Below are positions 1 to 8,251 of a stretch of DNA of 64,000 nucleotides, piece by piece. The DNA is taken from the NCBI RefSeq assembly GCF_010111755.1, contig NC_088963.1, positions 868,001-932,000 on the forward strand. The letters are read 5' to 3'. The DNA is from Nakaseomyces glabratus (Eukaryota; Ascomycota; Saccharomycetes; Saccharomycetales; Saccharomycetaceae). The number at the start of each line of letters is the position of its first letter. The first letter of the stretch is position 1. Both the position numbers and the translations under genes were made by a program. The notes under the pieces are model-generated. The model saw only the letters and a list, made by a program, of their open reading frames with translations. It was not told where the DNA came from and made no database searches.

Positions 1-1185
1 TTTAGCCTTGTTTTCAAGATATTTCCCGATAGAAATATATGCGACAATCATGACAGAGGTATCAAAAATAACTTTCGGAAGTTTCCCCGAGGCTGGTGGC
101 GATACTATGCATTCGGTCATAGAATATAATGAGAAAAGGTACGCACATGTAGTTGAGAAACACACCAAAGTATCCATTGTACCAGCATAATGCTTCAAGG
201 ATGCCCATGCAGATTTATAAAAAGTGGCACCAATGACAAATTGCACATAAGAGGCTAGGAAAAAGCCTATGATATCACGGTAATATAAGCCGTTCACAGC
301 GCCAACTGATGAATAAGGGAAGATTTTATCCTTCATCAGGCTTGGAAACAATGCCGGCAACCCCATGTATAATACCATGGTGACAAATGCTACTATGCAA
401 GACTTCACACAAGCTGACTTCCAGTAACGTATCTCGCTGGCCTTAGTCAACAAGTTCAACTGTGTGTGCTTATCGAAGGAGACATCTACCACGGCGTTTA
501 TCCCAAGACTCTCCAGTATGTCAATGATCTTTCGTATACCTATGATCTGGGTGTCAAAGTGTACTGACAAACAGTAATCCTCGGTATTCAAAGCCATATC
601 GAGTATACCGGCGTTATCCTGTTTGAAACCCCTTAATTTATCTGTTAGCTGATCCAGCTCATTGTCGTCCTTCGAATTGAAACCCAGTAGCCGTAGGTCA
701 ACGTATTTGGCCCTAGAGTCTGCACCACCCACAGGTTCACTGCTAGAGACAGTACCATCAAACCCGCAATCATCGATGGTCTCCTTGATATCCTCTATAG
801 CCACCAACTGCGGATCGAAAACTACCGTACACTCCTCTGTCATTAGCGAAACATCGACATCAGAAACACCTTCTATAGCTTCCAACTGCTTGGTCACCGT
901 GGCCACACACGAACTACATGTCATTCCTTTGATCCCGATAAACCCACGACATAGCGCAGGAGCCATACTCTTCTCCCTAATCAACTCACAATCAAACCCG
1001 CAGTCCTCAACAGCCTCTATAATACCATCAGTCGCTACACTATCCTCACTCACTACTTTGCACTCACTGGTGACCAACGACACATCACAACTGCTCACAC
1101 CTTCGAGCGCCTCTACTTGCCCAACCACAGCATTCACGCATGACGCACACGTCATGCCCCGCACTATCAACACTACCTCCTTCAT
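1..1185 (-). CDS. CCC2: Copper-transporting P-type ATPase Ccc2, N-terminal part (runs off the left edge)
   Basis: The minus strand is open from the ATG at 1185 to the window edge (395 codons, no stop). It is the N-terminal third of a Cu(I)-transporting P1B ATPase that loads copper into the late Golgi for cuproenzymes such as Fet3. Two heavy-metal-associated domains carry the copper-binding motifs MTCASC (residues 11-16) and MTCSSC (88-93). After a linker, hydrophobic segments begin near residue 250 (VAFVTMVLYMGLPALF) and continue to about residue 390. The phosphorylation and ATP-binding domains lie outside the window. Downstream order (MSW1, CIA1, HEL2) matches S. cerevisiae YDR270W-YDR266C. 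The 5' flank has a TATA box and an Aft1-type site, fitting iron control. The two MxCxxC motifs plus synteny make the call firm. Confidence 0.95.
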   Translation of the reverse strand, partial: MKEVVLIVRGMTCASCVNAVVGQVEALEGVSSCDVSLVTSECKVVSEDSVATDGIIEAVEDCGFDCELIREKSMAPALCRGFIGIKGMTCSSCVATVTKQLEAIEGVSDVDVSLMTEECTVVFDPQLVAIEDIKETIDDCGFDGTVSSSEPVGGADSRAKYVDLRLLGFNSKDDNELDQLTDKLRGFKQDNAGILDMALNTEDYCLSVHFDTQIIGIRKIIDILESLGINAVVDVSFDKHTQLNLLTKASEIRYWKSACVKSCIVAFVTMVLYMGLPALFPSLMKDKIFPYSSVGAVNGLYYRDIIGFFLASYVQFVIGATFYKSAWASLKHYAGTMDTLVCFSTTCAYLFSLYSMTECIVSPPASGKLPKVIFDTSVMIVAYISIGKYLENKAK

Positions 1186-1593
1186 CCGTTACCTACTTAT
1201 CTGTAGCCCTTGATCAGAAACATGACATATAGGACCTCTCTCTTCTCTCTTCTTATATACTATTTACAAGGTTTGTGGTCGCCCAATTCCCACCACATTA
1301 ACATTCATGCCTATTATTGCCCAGTTTAAGTGAGACCTTCCAACTTAGTACAGAAACACCCGTACAAGTACACAACACAACACCGCACCCGGATTTTTTT
1401 CTCAACTTTTTTCCCGTCTCTCAGGCCCCTTCTAAACTCAGTTTTGGCACTTTCTGGAAGTGACACCGATAAGGAACTGCATAAGGAACTGCTCATCGCA
1501 AAGGCATGGAAGGTGAAACTTTCGTATTATCCGTTGGCTGGGGTTGGATGCCCGCGACACACACTTGCATTGGTACTATATGAATCCCATAGT
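1186..1593. promoter_or_regulatory. CCC2 promoter and MSW1 3' flank
   Basis: No gene here. For CCC2 (minus strand) there is a TATA box, TATATAAG, at 1259-1252, about 67 bp before the ATG. On the plus strand CGCACCCG at 1384-1391 fits the Aft1 consensus YRCACCCR. CCC2 is an established Aft1 target in S. cerevisiae; that this site works here is inference. An 18-bp exact tandem duplication (1576-1611) covers the MSW1 stop codon. Confidence 0.6.
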
Positions 1594-2733
1594 CTATATG
1601 AATCCCATAGTCTGCATTGTCTCTTTCATTGTGCTGGCAGCTATCTCTGATGCCCTCTGTGTACCTTGTTGGACGGTGTCGTCGAGAAACTGTGGGTCCT
1701 CCATGTACTGGTGGAACTTCTCTCTAGGAACACGGAGTTCTTCGATGATTACTTCAGAGACGTGTGCCTTCAAGTCCCTGTAGTTATCGAATTTCTGCAA
1801 CTCTTGCTCCACGGCGTGGACGGGTTGCTTCGTAATACCGCTGACAATGTTGATAAGGTTTGAGAGGCCTGGTCTGTGCACCGGGTCGTAGTAGAACTTA
1901 TCGGTGATCGAGTCCGTGCGAGCCTTCTTGATCTTGCGAATGATGGTCTCTGGCGGGTCGTTCACGTATATGACGCCGTCCTGGTTGGGGTCGCTCTTTG
2001 ACATCTTCTTGGTGTCGTGCGTCAGAGACAGGATCTTCTTGGTGGGTGCCAGCAATGTGCGTGGCAAGGGGAACACCTGTTTCTTATATAGCTTGTTAAA
2101 GTTCTCAGCCAATGTACGCGTGAGCTCCAAGTGCTGGACCTGGTCGTCCCCGACTGGAACATGCGTGGCTTTGTAAAGCAGGATGTCCGCTGCCTGGAGC
2201 ACCGGGTACCCGAACAGGCCCAGCTTCACTTCACCGAGCTCTTTCGCTGTGGCGTCCTTGTCCTCACGCAGGTTGGACTTGGACTTCCATTGGGTCATAC
2301 GGTTCAAATAGCCCATGGGGGCCACAGTGCTCAGCAGCCAGTAAAGCTGCGAGTGTGCAGGTATCGCCGATTGGTACATAATCGACGCCCTGGCAGGATC
2401 GACACCAACTGCAAGGATACTAGCAATCGCCTCACGGCGTAACTGCTTGAATTGCGCGGCGTCCGGCTTTGGGATGGTGATCGCGTGCAGATCAGCAACG
2501 CCAAAGATCAGCCGCTGGCCCGGTTGCTTGATGTCACACAAGTCCTTCCACACCCGCGTAGCACCCAGGTAATTCCCCAGATGGAACTTGCCAGTGGGCT
2601 GAACCATGCTGAACACTACCGCATCAGAGGCTATGTCCGCTTGGCTAAGCTTGTAGTCCGTGCTTTGAACTGTGCCCTTTGCACAACGACTTGTGGTGCT
2701 GAAGAGACGTATACATTTTGAGTGCTTGATCAT
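1594..2733 (-). CDS. MSW1: Mitochondrial tryptophanyl-tRNA synthetase
   Basis: Class I aminoacyl-tRNA synthetase that charges mitochondrial tRNA-Trp. I start at the ATG at 2733, giving 379 residues, the length I recall for S. cerevisiae Msw1; the frame continues 13 codons upstream to a TTG but has no earlier ATG. The N-terminus (MIKHSKCIRLFSTTSR) is basic and hydroxylated, like a mitochondrial presequence. The HIGH-equivalent is HLGN at 51-54 and the KMSKS loop is KMSKS at 243-247. Trp-enzyme signatures GVADLHAIT and PVGDDQVQHLELTR are present. It is divergent from CIA1, as in S. cerevisiae. A run of 13 C (sense strand) lies about 42 nt before the ATG. The stop codon sits in an 18-bp tandem duplication whose second copy begins just after it. 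Confidence 0.95.
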   Translation of the reverse strand: MIKHSKCIRLFSTTSRCAKGTVQSTDYKLSQADIASDAVVFSMVQPTGKFHLGNYLGATRVWKDLCDIKQPGQRLIFGVADLHAITIPKPDAAQFKQLRREAIASILAVGVDPARASIMYQSAIPAHSQLYWLLSTVAPMGYLNRMTQWKSKSNLREDKDATAKELGEVKLGLFGYPVLQAADILLYKATHVPVGDDQVQHLELTRTLAENFNKLYKKQVFPLPRTLLAPTKKILSLTHDTKKMSKSDPNQDGVIYVNDPPETIIRKIKKARTDSITDKFYYDPVHRPGLSNLINIVSGITKQPVHAVEQELQKFDNYRDLKAHVSEVIIEELRVPREKFHQYMEDPQFLDDTVQQGTQRASEIAASTMKETMQTMGFI

Positions 2734-3285
2734 GTTGTATAGTTTTGATCGTGAAGCGTCTTGTGGTTTCAATTGGGGGGGGGGGGGAAGTTACCAGACT
2801 ATCTTTGCTTAAAGGGCTCACGCCTTTTTTTTCTATATCCTACAATTTTTGCTGATCAAAAAAGTTGAGCAATTGCGATGAGCTGTATAGAGAAGACTCA
2901 TGCAACAGTAGATAGCAGGGTGAATAAGACAATTGAGTATGCCTATGCCAATGAGCTGATCGCTACGTAACAACAATAGCTATAACGCTGTGTCTCGGTA
3001 GTAGTTTCATGACTCTTGCATAAATGTAAGTACCGAAACCCAGCATACAATTCGTAAATATTCCTGGAAGTGCTCTTGCATTTCTGCTCGTATATATGTT
3101 ATATAAAGCTTATTACCTCTATAGGCTGATACTTAATTTTTATTTGTGAGTCTGATCTGACTTGTGTTTGGGCGATGGCCATCGAGCAATTAGTAAGCGA
3201 GAATAGCCGAATATAAAAGAGCAAGTGAAATTGTGCCATTGGAGTTCTAAGTGAGATACAGTAAGCCAAAGGACCAAGAGTTAGG
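2734..3285. promoter_or_regulatory. MSW1-CIA1 divergent promoter
   Basis: A 552-bp divergent intergenic region without a gene. It holds a 13-G homopolymer at 2775-2787 and an exact PAC motif GCGATGAG at 2875-2882, a Dot6/Tod6-type site normally associated with ribosome-biogenesis promoters. I see no TATA box that I would assign with confidence. Confidence 0.5.
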
Positions 3286-4299
3286 ATGCCTTTACAATTA
3301 GCCAAATCGCTTAAGTTACACAACGACAAAGTGTGGTCCATTGATTTTGAGCCTGTAAGAGGACTCTTGGCCACTGGATCCACCGATAGAGCTATAAAAG
3401 TTTTACAATTGAAGAATGGCAAGGAGAACTTACTGGATGTGCTGGATGACACTGTTCATAAGAAAGCAGTAAGATCAGTTGCATGGCGTCCACATTCTGA
3501 TCTGTTGGCTGCTGGCTCCTTCGACTCTACTATATCTATATGGACGCAGAGTGACCTCGACCTTGAAGAGGGTGCCAAGTTAGAGATGGAGCTGTTGGCC
3601 ATCATCGAGGGCCACGAAAATGAAGTCAAGGGGATCTCTTGGTCCCAAGATGGTTGTCTGTTGGCTACATGTTCTAGAGACAAGAGTGTATGGATATGGG
3701 AGACCGATGAAGCAGGCGAGGAGTACGAATGTATCAGTGTTTTGCAAGAGCACTCTCAGGATGTTAAACACGTAGTATGGCACACAAAACATAACTTACT
3801 AGCATCTAGTTCATATGATGATACAGTGAGAATTTGGAAGGATTACGACGACGATTGGGAATGTGCAGCGGTGCTTACCGGTCATGAAGGTACTATATGG
3901 TGTTCTGACTTCTCAAAGGAGGAAGACCCCATCAGATTATGTAGTGGTAGCGACGACTCAACTGTGCGTGTATGGAAATATATTGGTGACGATGAAGATG
4001 ACCAACAGGAATGGGTTTGCGAGTCGACTTTGCCGAATGCACACAGATCACAGATATACGGTGTCGCCTGGTCACCATCCGGACGTATTGCCTCTGTTGG
4101 TGCAGATGGTGTCCTTGCCGTATACAAAGAAAAGCAGAATGACTCTGAAGTAAGCGAATGGGAAATATCTGCCACGTACAAAGCTGCACATACTGTTTAT
4201 GAGATAAATACAGTTAAATGGGTAAATATAGACGGCAAAGAAATGCTAATAACCGCAGGTGATGACGGGAGAGTGAACCTGTGGAATTACCAAGACTAA
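3286..4299 (+). CDS. CIA1: Cytosolic iron-sulfur assembly WD40 protein Cia1
   Basis: A 337-residue seven-bladed WD40 beta-propeller. In S. cerevisiae Cia1 acts with Cia2 and Mms19 as the targeting complex that inserts Fe-S clusters into cytosolic and nuclear apoproteins. The sequence is WD repeats end to end, for example VWSIDFEPVRGLLATGSTD, VRSVAWRPHSDLLAAGSFD, VKGISWSQDGCLLATCSRD, VKHVVWHTKHNLLASSSYD and IYGVAWSPSGRIASVGADG. Acidic loops between blades 4 and 5 (DDDWE, GDDEDDQQE) are typical of the fungal protein. The ATG at 3286 follows an A-rich leader. S. cerevisiae Cia1 is about 330 residues. Neighbours MSW1 and HEL2 match YDR268W and YDR266C. Length, repeat count and synteny agree. Confidence 0.96.
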   Translation: MPLQLAKSLKLHNDKVWSIDFEPVRGLLATGSTDRAIKVLQLKNGKENLLDVLDDTVHKKAVRSVAWRPHSDLLAAGSFDSTISIWTQSDLDLEEGAKLEMELLAIIEGHENEVKGISWSQDGCLLATCSRDKSVWIWETDEAGEEYECISVLQEHSQDVKHVVWHTKHNLLASSSYDDTVRIWKDYDDDWECAAVLTGHEGTIWCSDFSKEEDPIRLCSGSDDSTVRVWKYIGDDEDDQQEWVCESTLPNAHRSQIYGVAWSPSGRIASVGADGVLAVYKEKQNDSEVSEWEISATYKAAHTVYEINTVKWVNIDGKEMLITAGDDGRVNLWNYQD

Positions 4300-4778
4300 T
4301 AAGAAAGAAATAGTTGGACAAACTTTGTATAAATTATAAGATAAGAACACAAAGCTAATTAAGTATACAAGTAACTACACCTCGTAACGCTCTACACTTG
4401 GTCTATTATCGTGTTCTTCCACGAATTAGTCACAATGTGACAGACCCGTCGTGACGCACTGAAAAAATATTGGCACGCACACACCGAGTTTGACAGAATT
4501 CGATGAGAATAGACTGGCACCAAAGCGAAAGCATGTTGCATAATGGCTGGTGGAGTTTCTATAACCTTAAGTGAGTTTAGTCCGTACAGTATCTAATTTT
4601 TAGTGCGTTATTGCCTGGTGTATGCTGACGTTAGATATCGAGACGACGCTCAAATACAGCAAAAAAAAAGTTGTAAAACGTGGGAAAATAAGAGAAACAG
4701 TGAGTGGATACTAGATTAGACTATACCGCACTTCAATTTGAGCCTTAAACTAGTGGAAAAAAAAATTAGAAGAAACTT
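4300..4778. promoter_or_regulatory. CIA1-HEL2 intergenic region
   Basis: A 479-bp tandem intergenic region carrying the CIA1 3' end and the HEL2 promoter. A 17-codon ATG-to-TAA frame sits at 4543-4596 and could be an upstream ORF for HEL2 or chance. A partial PAC core CGATGAG occurs at 4501-4507. Nothing else stands out. Confidence 0.4.
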
Positions 4779-6752
4779 ATGAGTAGTGAACAGCAACAAA
4801 ACGGATCTAAGCCCAAGAATAGGAATTTCCGTAGGACTCAGACTGGTGGTAGAAGTAATGGAGAGTCTGGTAATGGTAGAAAAGCCAAGAAAATTACTGG
4901 GAATCCAGATTTTTTGCAAAAGGAGATTAAAAGTGGCAAGAAGAGCAATATAGAAAAGAAAGTGGAGGAGTTCAATGCTCGTGAGGAAGATGATGATACC
5001 GAACTTTGTATTATTTGTGCCAGAGTGTTAGTGTATGCATCATTATCTCCATGTAATCATACTACTTGCCATGTTTGTTCTTTTAGACAAAGGGCCCTAT
5101 ATGAGAAGAAGTCATGTTTGATCTGTAGAACTGAGAATGATAGATTAACCTTCACCGACAATATCGATGCACAATACTCCGAAATAACAGACTTTTCAGG
5201 AAGTGACGATAAGTTTGGTATTGATTTTACATCAGATGAAGTAAAGAATGCAACATTAGATTTGTTAAAGTATGCATGCCCACTATGCCCGGATAACGAG
5301 CAACATGTATCAACGACTTACAAAAAATATAATGAACACTTAAAATCTGCCCATAATAGAATGATTTGTTTGATCTGCGCTGGTAACAAACATTCATTTC
5401 CAAGAGAAATGAAAATTTACACAGCCAATCAATTAAAGAACCACCATTCCAGAGGTGACTCAGAAGGTTTTAAAGGTCACCCCATGTGCGCATTTTGTAC
5501 TGGTAAGAGATTCTACTCAGATGACGAGTTATATATCCACATGAGGAACGACCACGAAAAGTGTCACATTTGTGACAGAATAGACCATACTCAACCTCAG
5601 TACTTCAAGGATTACGAACAATTATTTGAGCATTTTAGAACATCTCATTATGTTTGCACCGTTCAATCCTGTCTAGACGATAAATTCGTTGTGTTCAAGG
5701 ACGATATGGAACTACAAGCACATATATTAAAAGAACACGGTGATATATTAAGAGGAAAGCCTAAATTCTTTCAATCTGAACTATCAACTTTTATCTCTGC
5801 ACCATCACAGGTTATACGGGAAAGAGACTCTTATAATTACGACATGGGCTCAGTTGGCAGTTCTAATATTGAAGAGAGTAGTAACCCTGAGGTAAATAGA
5901 TTACGAATGAATGAAAGAGCTAAGCACTACTTAAACAGCTCCTTGGAAGGTTTCCAGAAATTCGAAACTTTGAATGAAAATTATGATAGCTCTGTGCTGA
6001 CTGCTTCTCAGCTAGTACAGGAATATAAAAAGCTATTCACAGATACTCATGCAGACATATACCTGCTTGTACACAACTTATCTGCACTTTATCCAAAAAA
6101 TAGCAAAAAATTCAAGGACTTAGATGTCATTTATCAAGAGTACGAGCAAACTGAAAAGAGGAAAAACGCATTACCATCGCTTCTTGATGATCATATCCAA
6201 ACTGTGCCTGGTGGTGCTTGGGGTTCTTCCACAGGTAGATCCAAGTCTCACAGTTCTATTAAGAACCTAAACCAATTACCTTCTTTAGGAGGTGTGTCCT
6301 CATCATTTGATCCTTTCAAGAATCCTAACAAAGCACCAGTCTACAAAGGTCTAAGGCAATCCCCAAAACCAGTTGTATCAGCTACTCAAAGACAAACACC
6401 AATGAGAATTAGTGCTAGACCTACTGCATCAAACAGAGTTGAGTTTAATGGTGGAAGCACTACTAAGGCTGCTACACCTAGCTGGGGCTCACAACCTTCG
6501 AGTAATTCAAGCAGCAAGAATAAACTAGCTGATTTAAATCTACCGACTTTGCCTGCTCCTAAACCAAAGGTATACATACCACCTGTACATGAACCGGTAA
6601 TCCCTGATCCCAAGAAGTGGGGACAAAAAGGCGAGCCAGCTCCTCAGCTAACAGAAGAACAACAATTACTCGAGAGCTTGAATTTGAACGGTAATTCCAA
6701 GTCAAAGAAGAAAGGAAAGCAGAAACAATTATTATTCCACATTGGAGTGTAA
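4779..6752 (+). CDS. HEL2: RING E3 ubiquitin ligase Hel2 (collided-ribosome sensor, ZNF598 family)
   Basis: A 657-residue ligase that in S. cerevisiae recognises collided ribosomes, ubiquitylates uS10 and other small-subunit proteins, and starts ribosome quality control and no-go decay. After a basic low-complexity N-terminus there is a RING at residues 77-116 (CIIC ... CNHTTCHVC ... CLIC). A series of C2H2-like zinc fingers follows at about 167-330 (CPLCPDNEQH, CLICAGNKH, CAFCTGKRFY, CHICDR, CTVQSC). The C-terminal third is polar and Ser/Asn/Gln-rich with proline clusters and a lysine-rich tail (SKSKKKGKQKQ). The start is the first ATG, after an A-rich leader. S. cerevisiae Hel2 is 639 residues. 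It is convergent with PEX10, matching YDR266C and YDR265W. Confidence 0.95.
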   Translation: MSSEQQQNGSKPKNRNFRRTQTGGRSNGESGNGRKAKKITGNPDFLQKEIKSGKKSNIEKKVEEFNAREEDDDTELCIICARVLVYASLSPCNHTTCHVCSFRQRALYEKKSCLICRTENDRLTFTDNIDAQYSEITDFSGSDDKFGIDFTSDEVKNATLDLLKYACPLCPDNEQHVSTTYKKYNEHLKSAHNRMICLICAGNKHSFPREMKIYTANQLKNHHSRGDSEGFKGHPMCAFCTGKRFYSDDELYIHMRNDHEKCHICDRIDHTQPQYFKDYEQLFEHFRTSHYVCTVQSCLDDKFVVFKDDMELQAHILKEHGDILRGKPKFFQSELSTFISAPSQVIRERDSYNYDMGSVGSSNIEESSNPEVNRLRMNERAKHYLNSSLEGFQKFETLNENYDSSVLTASQLVQEYKKLFTDTHADIYLLVHNLSALYPKNSKKFKDLDVIYQEYEQTEKRKNALPSLLDDHIQTVPGGAWGSSTGRSKSHSSIKNLNQLPSLGGVSSSFDPFKNPNKAPVYKGLRQSPKPVVSATQRQTPMRISARPTASNRVEFNGGSTTKAATPSWGSQPSSNSSSKNKLADLNLPTLPAPKPKVYIPPVHEPVIPDPKKWGQKGEPAPQLTEEQQLLESLNLNGNSKSKKKGKQKQLLFHIGV

Positions 6753-6979
6753 TTGTAATTGTCATCATGATAAGGCCTGTGAGCTTCTTGTTTATCTGAT
6801 CATTGAACCATTCATACTTAATCGTAGATTAACTATATACCAAGATAAAGCATGATAGATAGTTATATAAAATATCCGTAACGAATTCATAACGCATTAT
6901 TACCATAAATTACATTTCTAATGAATATATTAAAATTGTTCGTAAATAGAAAGATTTTAAACACCATGTTTATATGCGC

Positions 6980-7966
6980 TCATGCTCTTAATGCCAACAC
7001 CTGTTGAGGATAGCTACGTTGCCGACATAAGGGGCATTCTGGATTTTCCTTAGTCCAGTCTGTGATACAGTCCCAACAAAATACATGCCCACAAGGTAGA
7101 CAGCTTGGATCAGTCATTTCCATCAAGCAAAGAATACAATTTCTTGATTCTGTGGGAATAAATGCCAGCTCTTTACCATTACTTAATTTGATGTGATCAA
7201 TGTTAAAATTTTCAGGTACATCTGTCAATAACCCTGGTGTTGCTGCAGGTGCAAATCCTTCTTTTAGTCCAACACCATTGGACCCAGCATTTAATGTTTC
7301 CTTTGTCTGCGGTAAGATACTCAGGACCTTGTTAATAATAGGTTTAACTTTAGAAATATGTTGTAAAAGAATAATGTAACCTAGAATCTTGTAACTCTTA
7401 CTACTCTTATCACGATAGTTTTCTTCTTCTTGTGATAAAGTATGCCCCAATGCATATCTCATACCCCAAAAACGCTTAAATACATCGTAATAAGTACCAG
7501 TTATATAGAACACCATCAAATGCAGGTCAATCATAGTACTCAAAATATCGGTGTAAGTACTCTCGTTGCCATCATCACTCTCTTCATTATTTGTACTCCT
7601 ATTATTGACCTTCTTTGAGAGCTTAGTGACCAAATAAGGAATAGAAGTATAACTAAGCACAAATAGGACCCGTTTAATTCCTCTCACCAACTGAGAACCC
7701 CGTTTATTCACATATATCAGATCGACATATTCCTCACCCAATGTTCTTCTGGATAGTGCAGTCGTCAGTCCCAAATATATCAGCTTGACAACCACTGAGA
7801 TCTCCTTCTGATAGTTATTAATGAACAACTGACCTCTTACCCCCCGTAGTAACTCGCTGACTTTTACCGATAACATTGTCTCAATCTGTTCATCCTTCTG
7901 GTGCGCCTGCACTATTGAAGGTGCACCAGCAAACGGCAACTTCCATCGTCTATCTTCTTCAACCAT
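6980..7966 (-). CDS. PEX10: Peroxisomal RING E3 ligase Pex10
   Basis: A 328-residue peroxisomal membrane protein of the Pex2-Pex10-Pex12 ubiquitin ligase complex, which ubiquitylates and recycles the import receptor Pex5. The first 250 residues hold the conserved Pex2/10/12 helical membrane domain (for example VVVKLIYLGLTTALSRRTLGEEY). The C-terminus carries a C3HC4 RING at 277-314 (CILC ... CLPCGHVFCWDC ... CPLC). S. cerevisiae Pex10 is 337 residues. The ATG at 7966 is the only plausible start. It is convergent with HEL2 (about 230 bp between stops) and divergent from AKR1, the arrangement of YDR266C-YDR264C. RING plus synteny make this secure. Confidence 0.95.
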   Translation of the reverse strand: MVEEDRRWKLPFAGAPSIVQAHQKDEQIETMLSVKVSELLRGVRGQLFINNYQKEISVVVKLIYLGLTTALSRRTLGEEYVDLIYVNKRGSQLVRGIKRVLFVLSYTSIPYLVTKLSKKVNNRSTNNEESDDGNESTYTDILSTMIDLHLMVFYITGTYYDVFKRFWGMRYALGHTLSQEEENYRDKSSKSYKILGYIILLQHISKVKPIINKVLSILPQTKETLNAGSNGVGLKEGFAPAATPGLLTDVPENFNIDHIKLSNGKELAFIPTESRNCILCLMEMTDPSCLPCGHVFCWDCITDWTKENPECPLCRQRSYPQQVLALRA

Positions 7967-8063
7967 GGCTATGACTCTTGACCACCAAAGTACCAGTTCA
8001 CTAATGTCGTTTCAGATACTTTTAGTTGCATCTATATTTGTATGTATATTGGAATCTTCCAAG

Positions 8064-8071
8064 GCGATGAG
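8064..8071 (+). promoter_or_regulatory. PAC motif in the PEX10-AKR1 divergent promoter
   Basis: GCGATGAG is an exact match to the PAC element, about 100 bp upstream of PEX10 and 180 bp upstream of AKR1. It is one of several PAC octamers in promoters of this window. Function here is inferred. Confidence 0.4.
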
Positions 8072-8251
8072 CAAGTTTCGGCCTTAAATGGCCGGGACCC
8101 GTTTTTGCCAAGAAAAAAGTGAGCAACAAGCAACAAAAAATTATAAATAGGGCCTCAAGAGTATCGACCTAGAGCTAAATAGAGTTTTCTACTTGAATTT
8201 GGTAAACCTATCCTGAACAGTGTGACTGCTGGCCAATTGAACCATACGATT

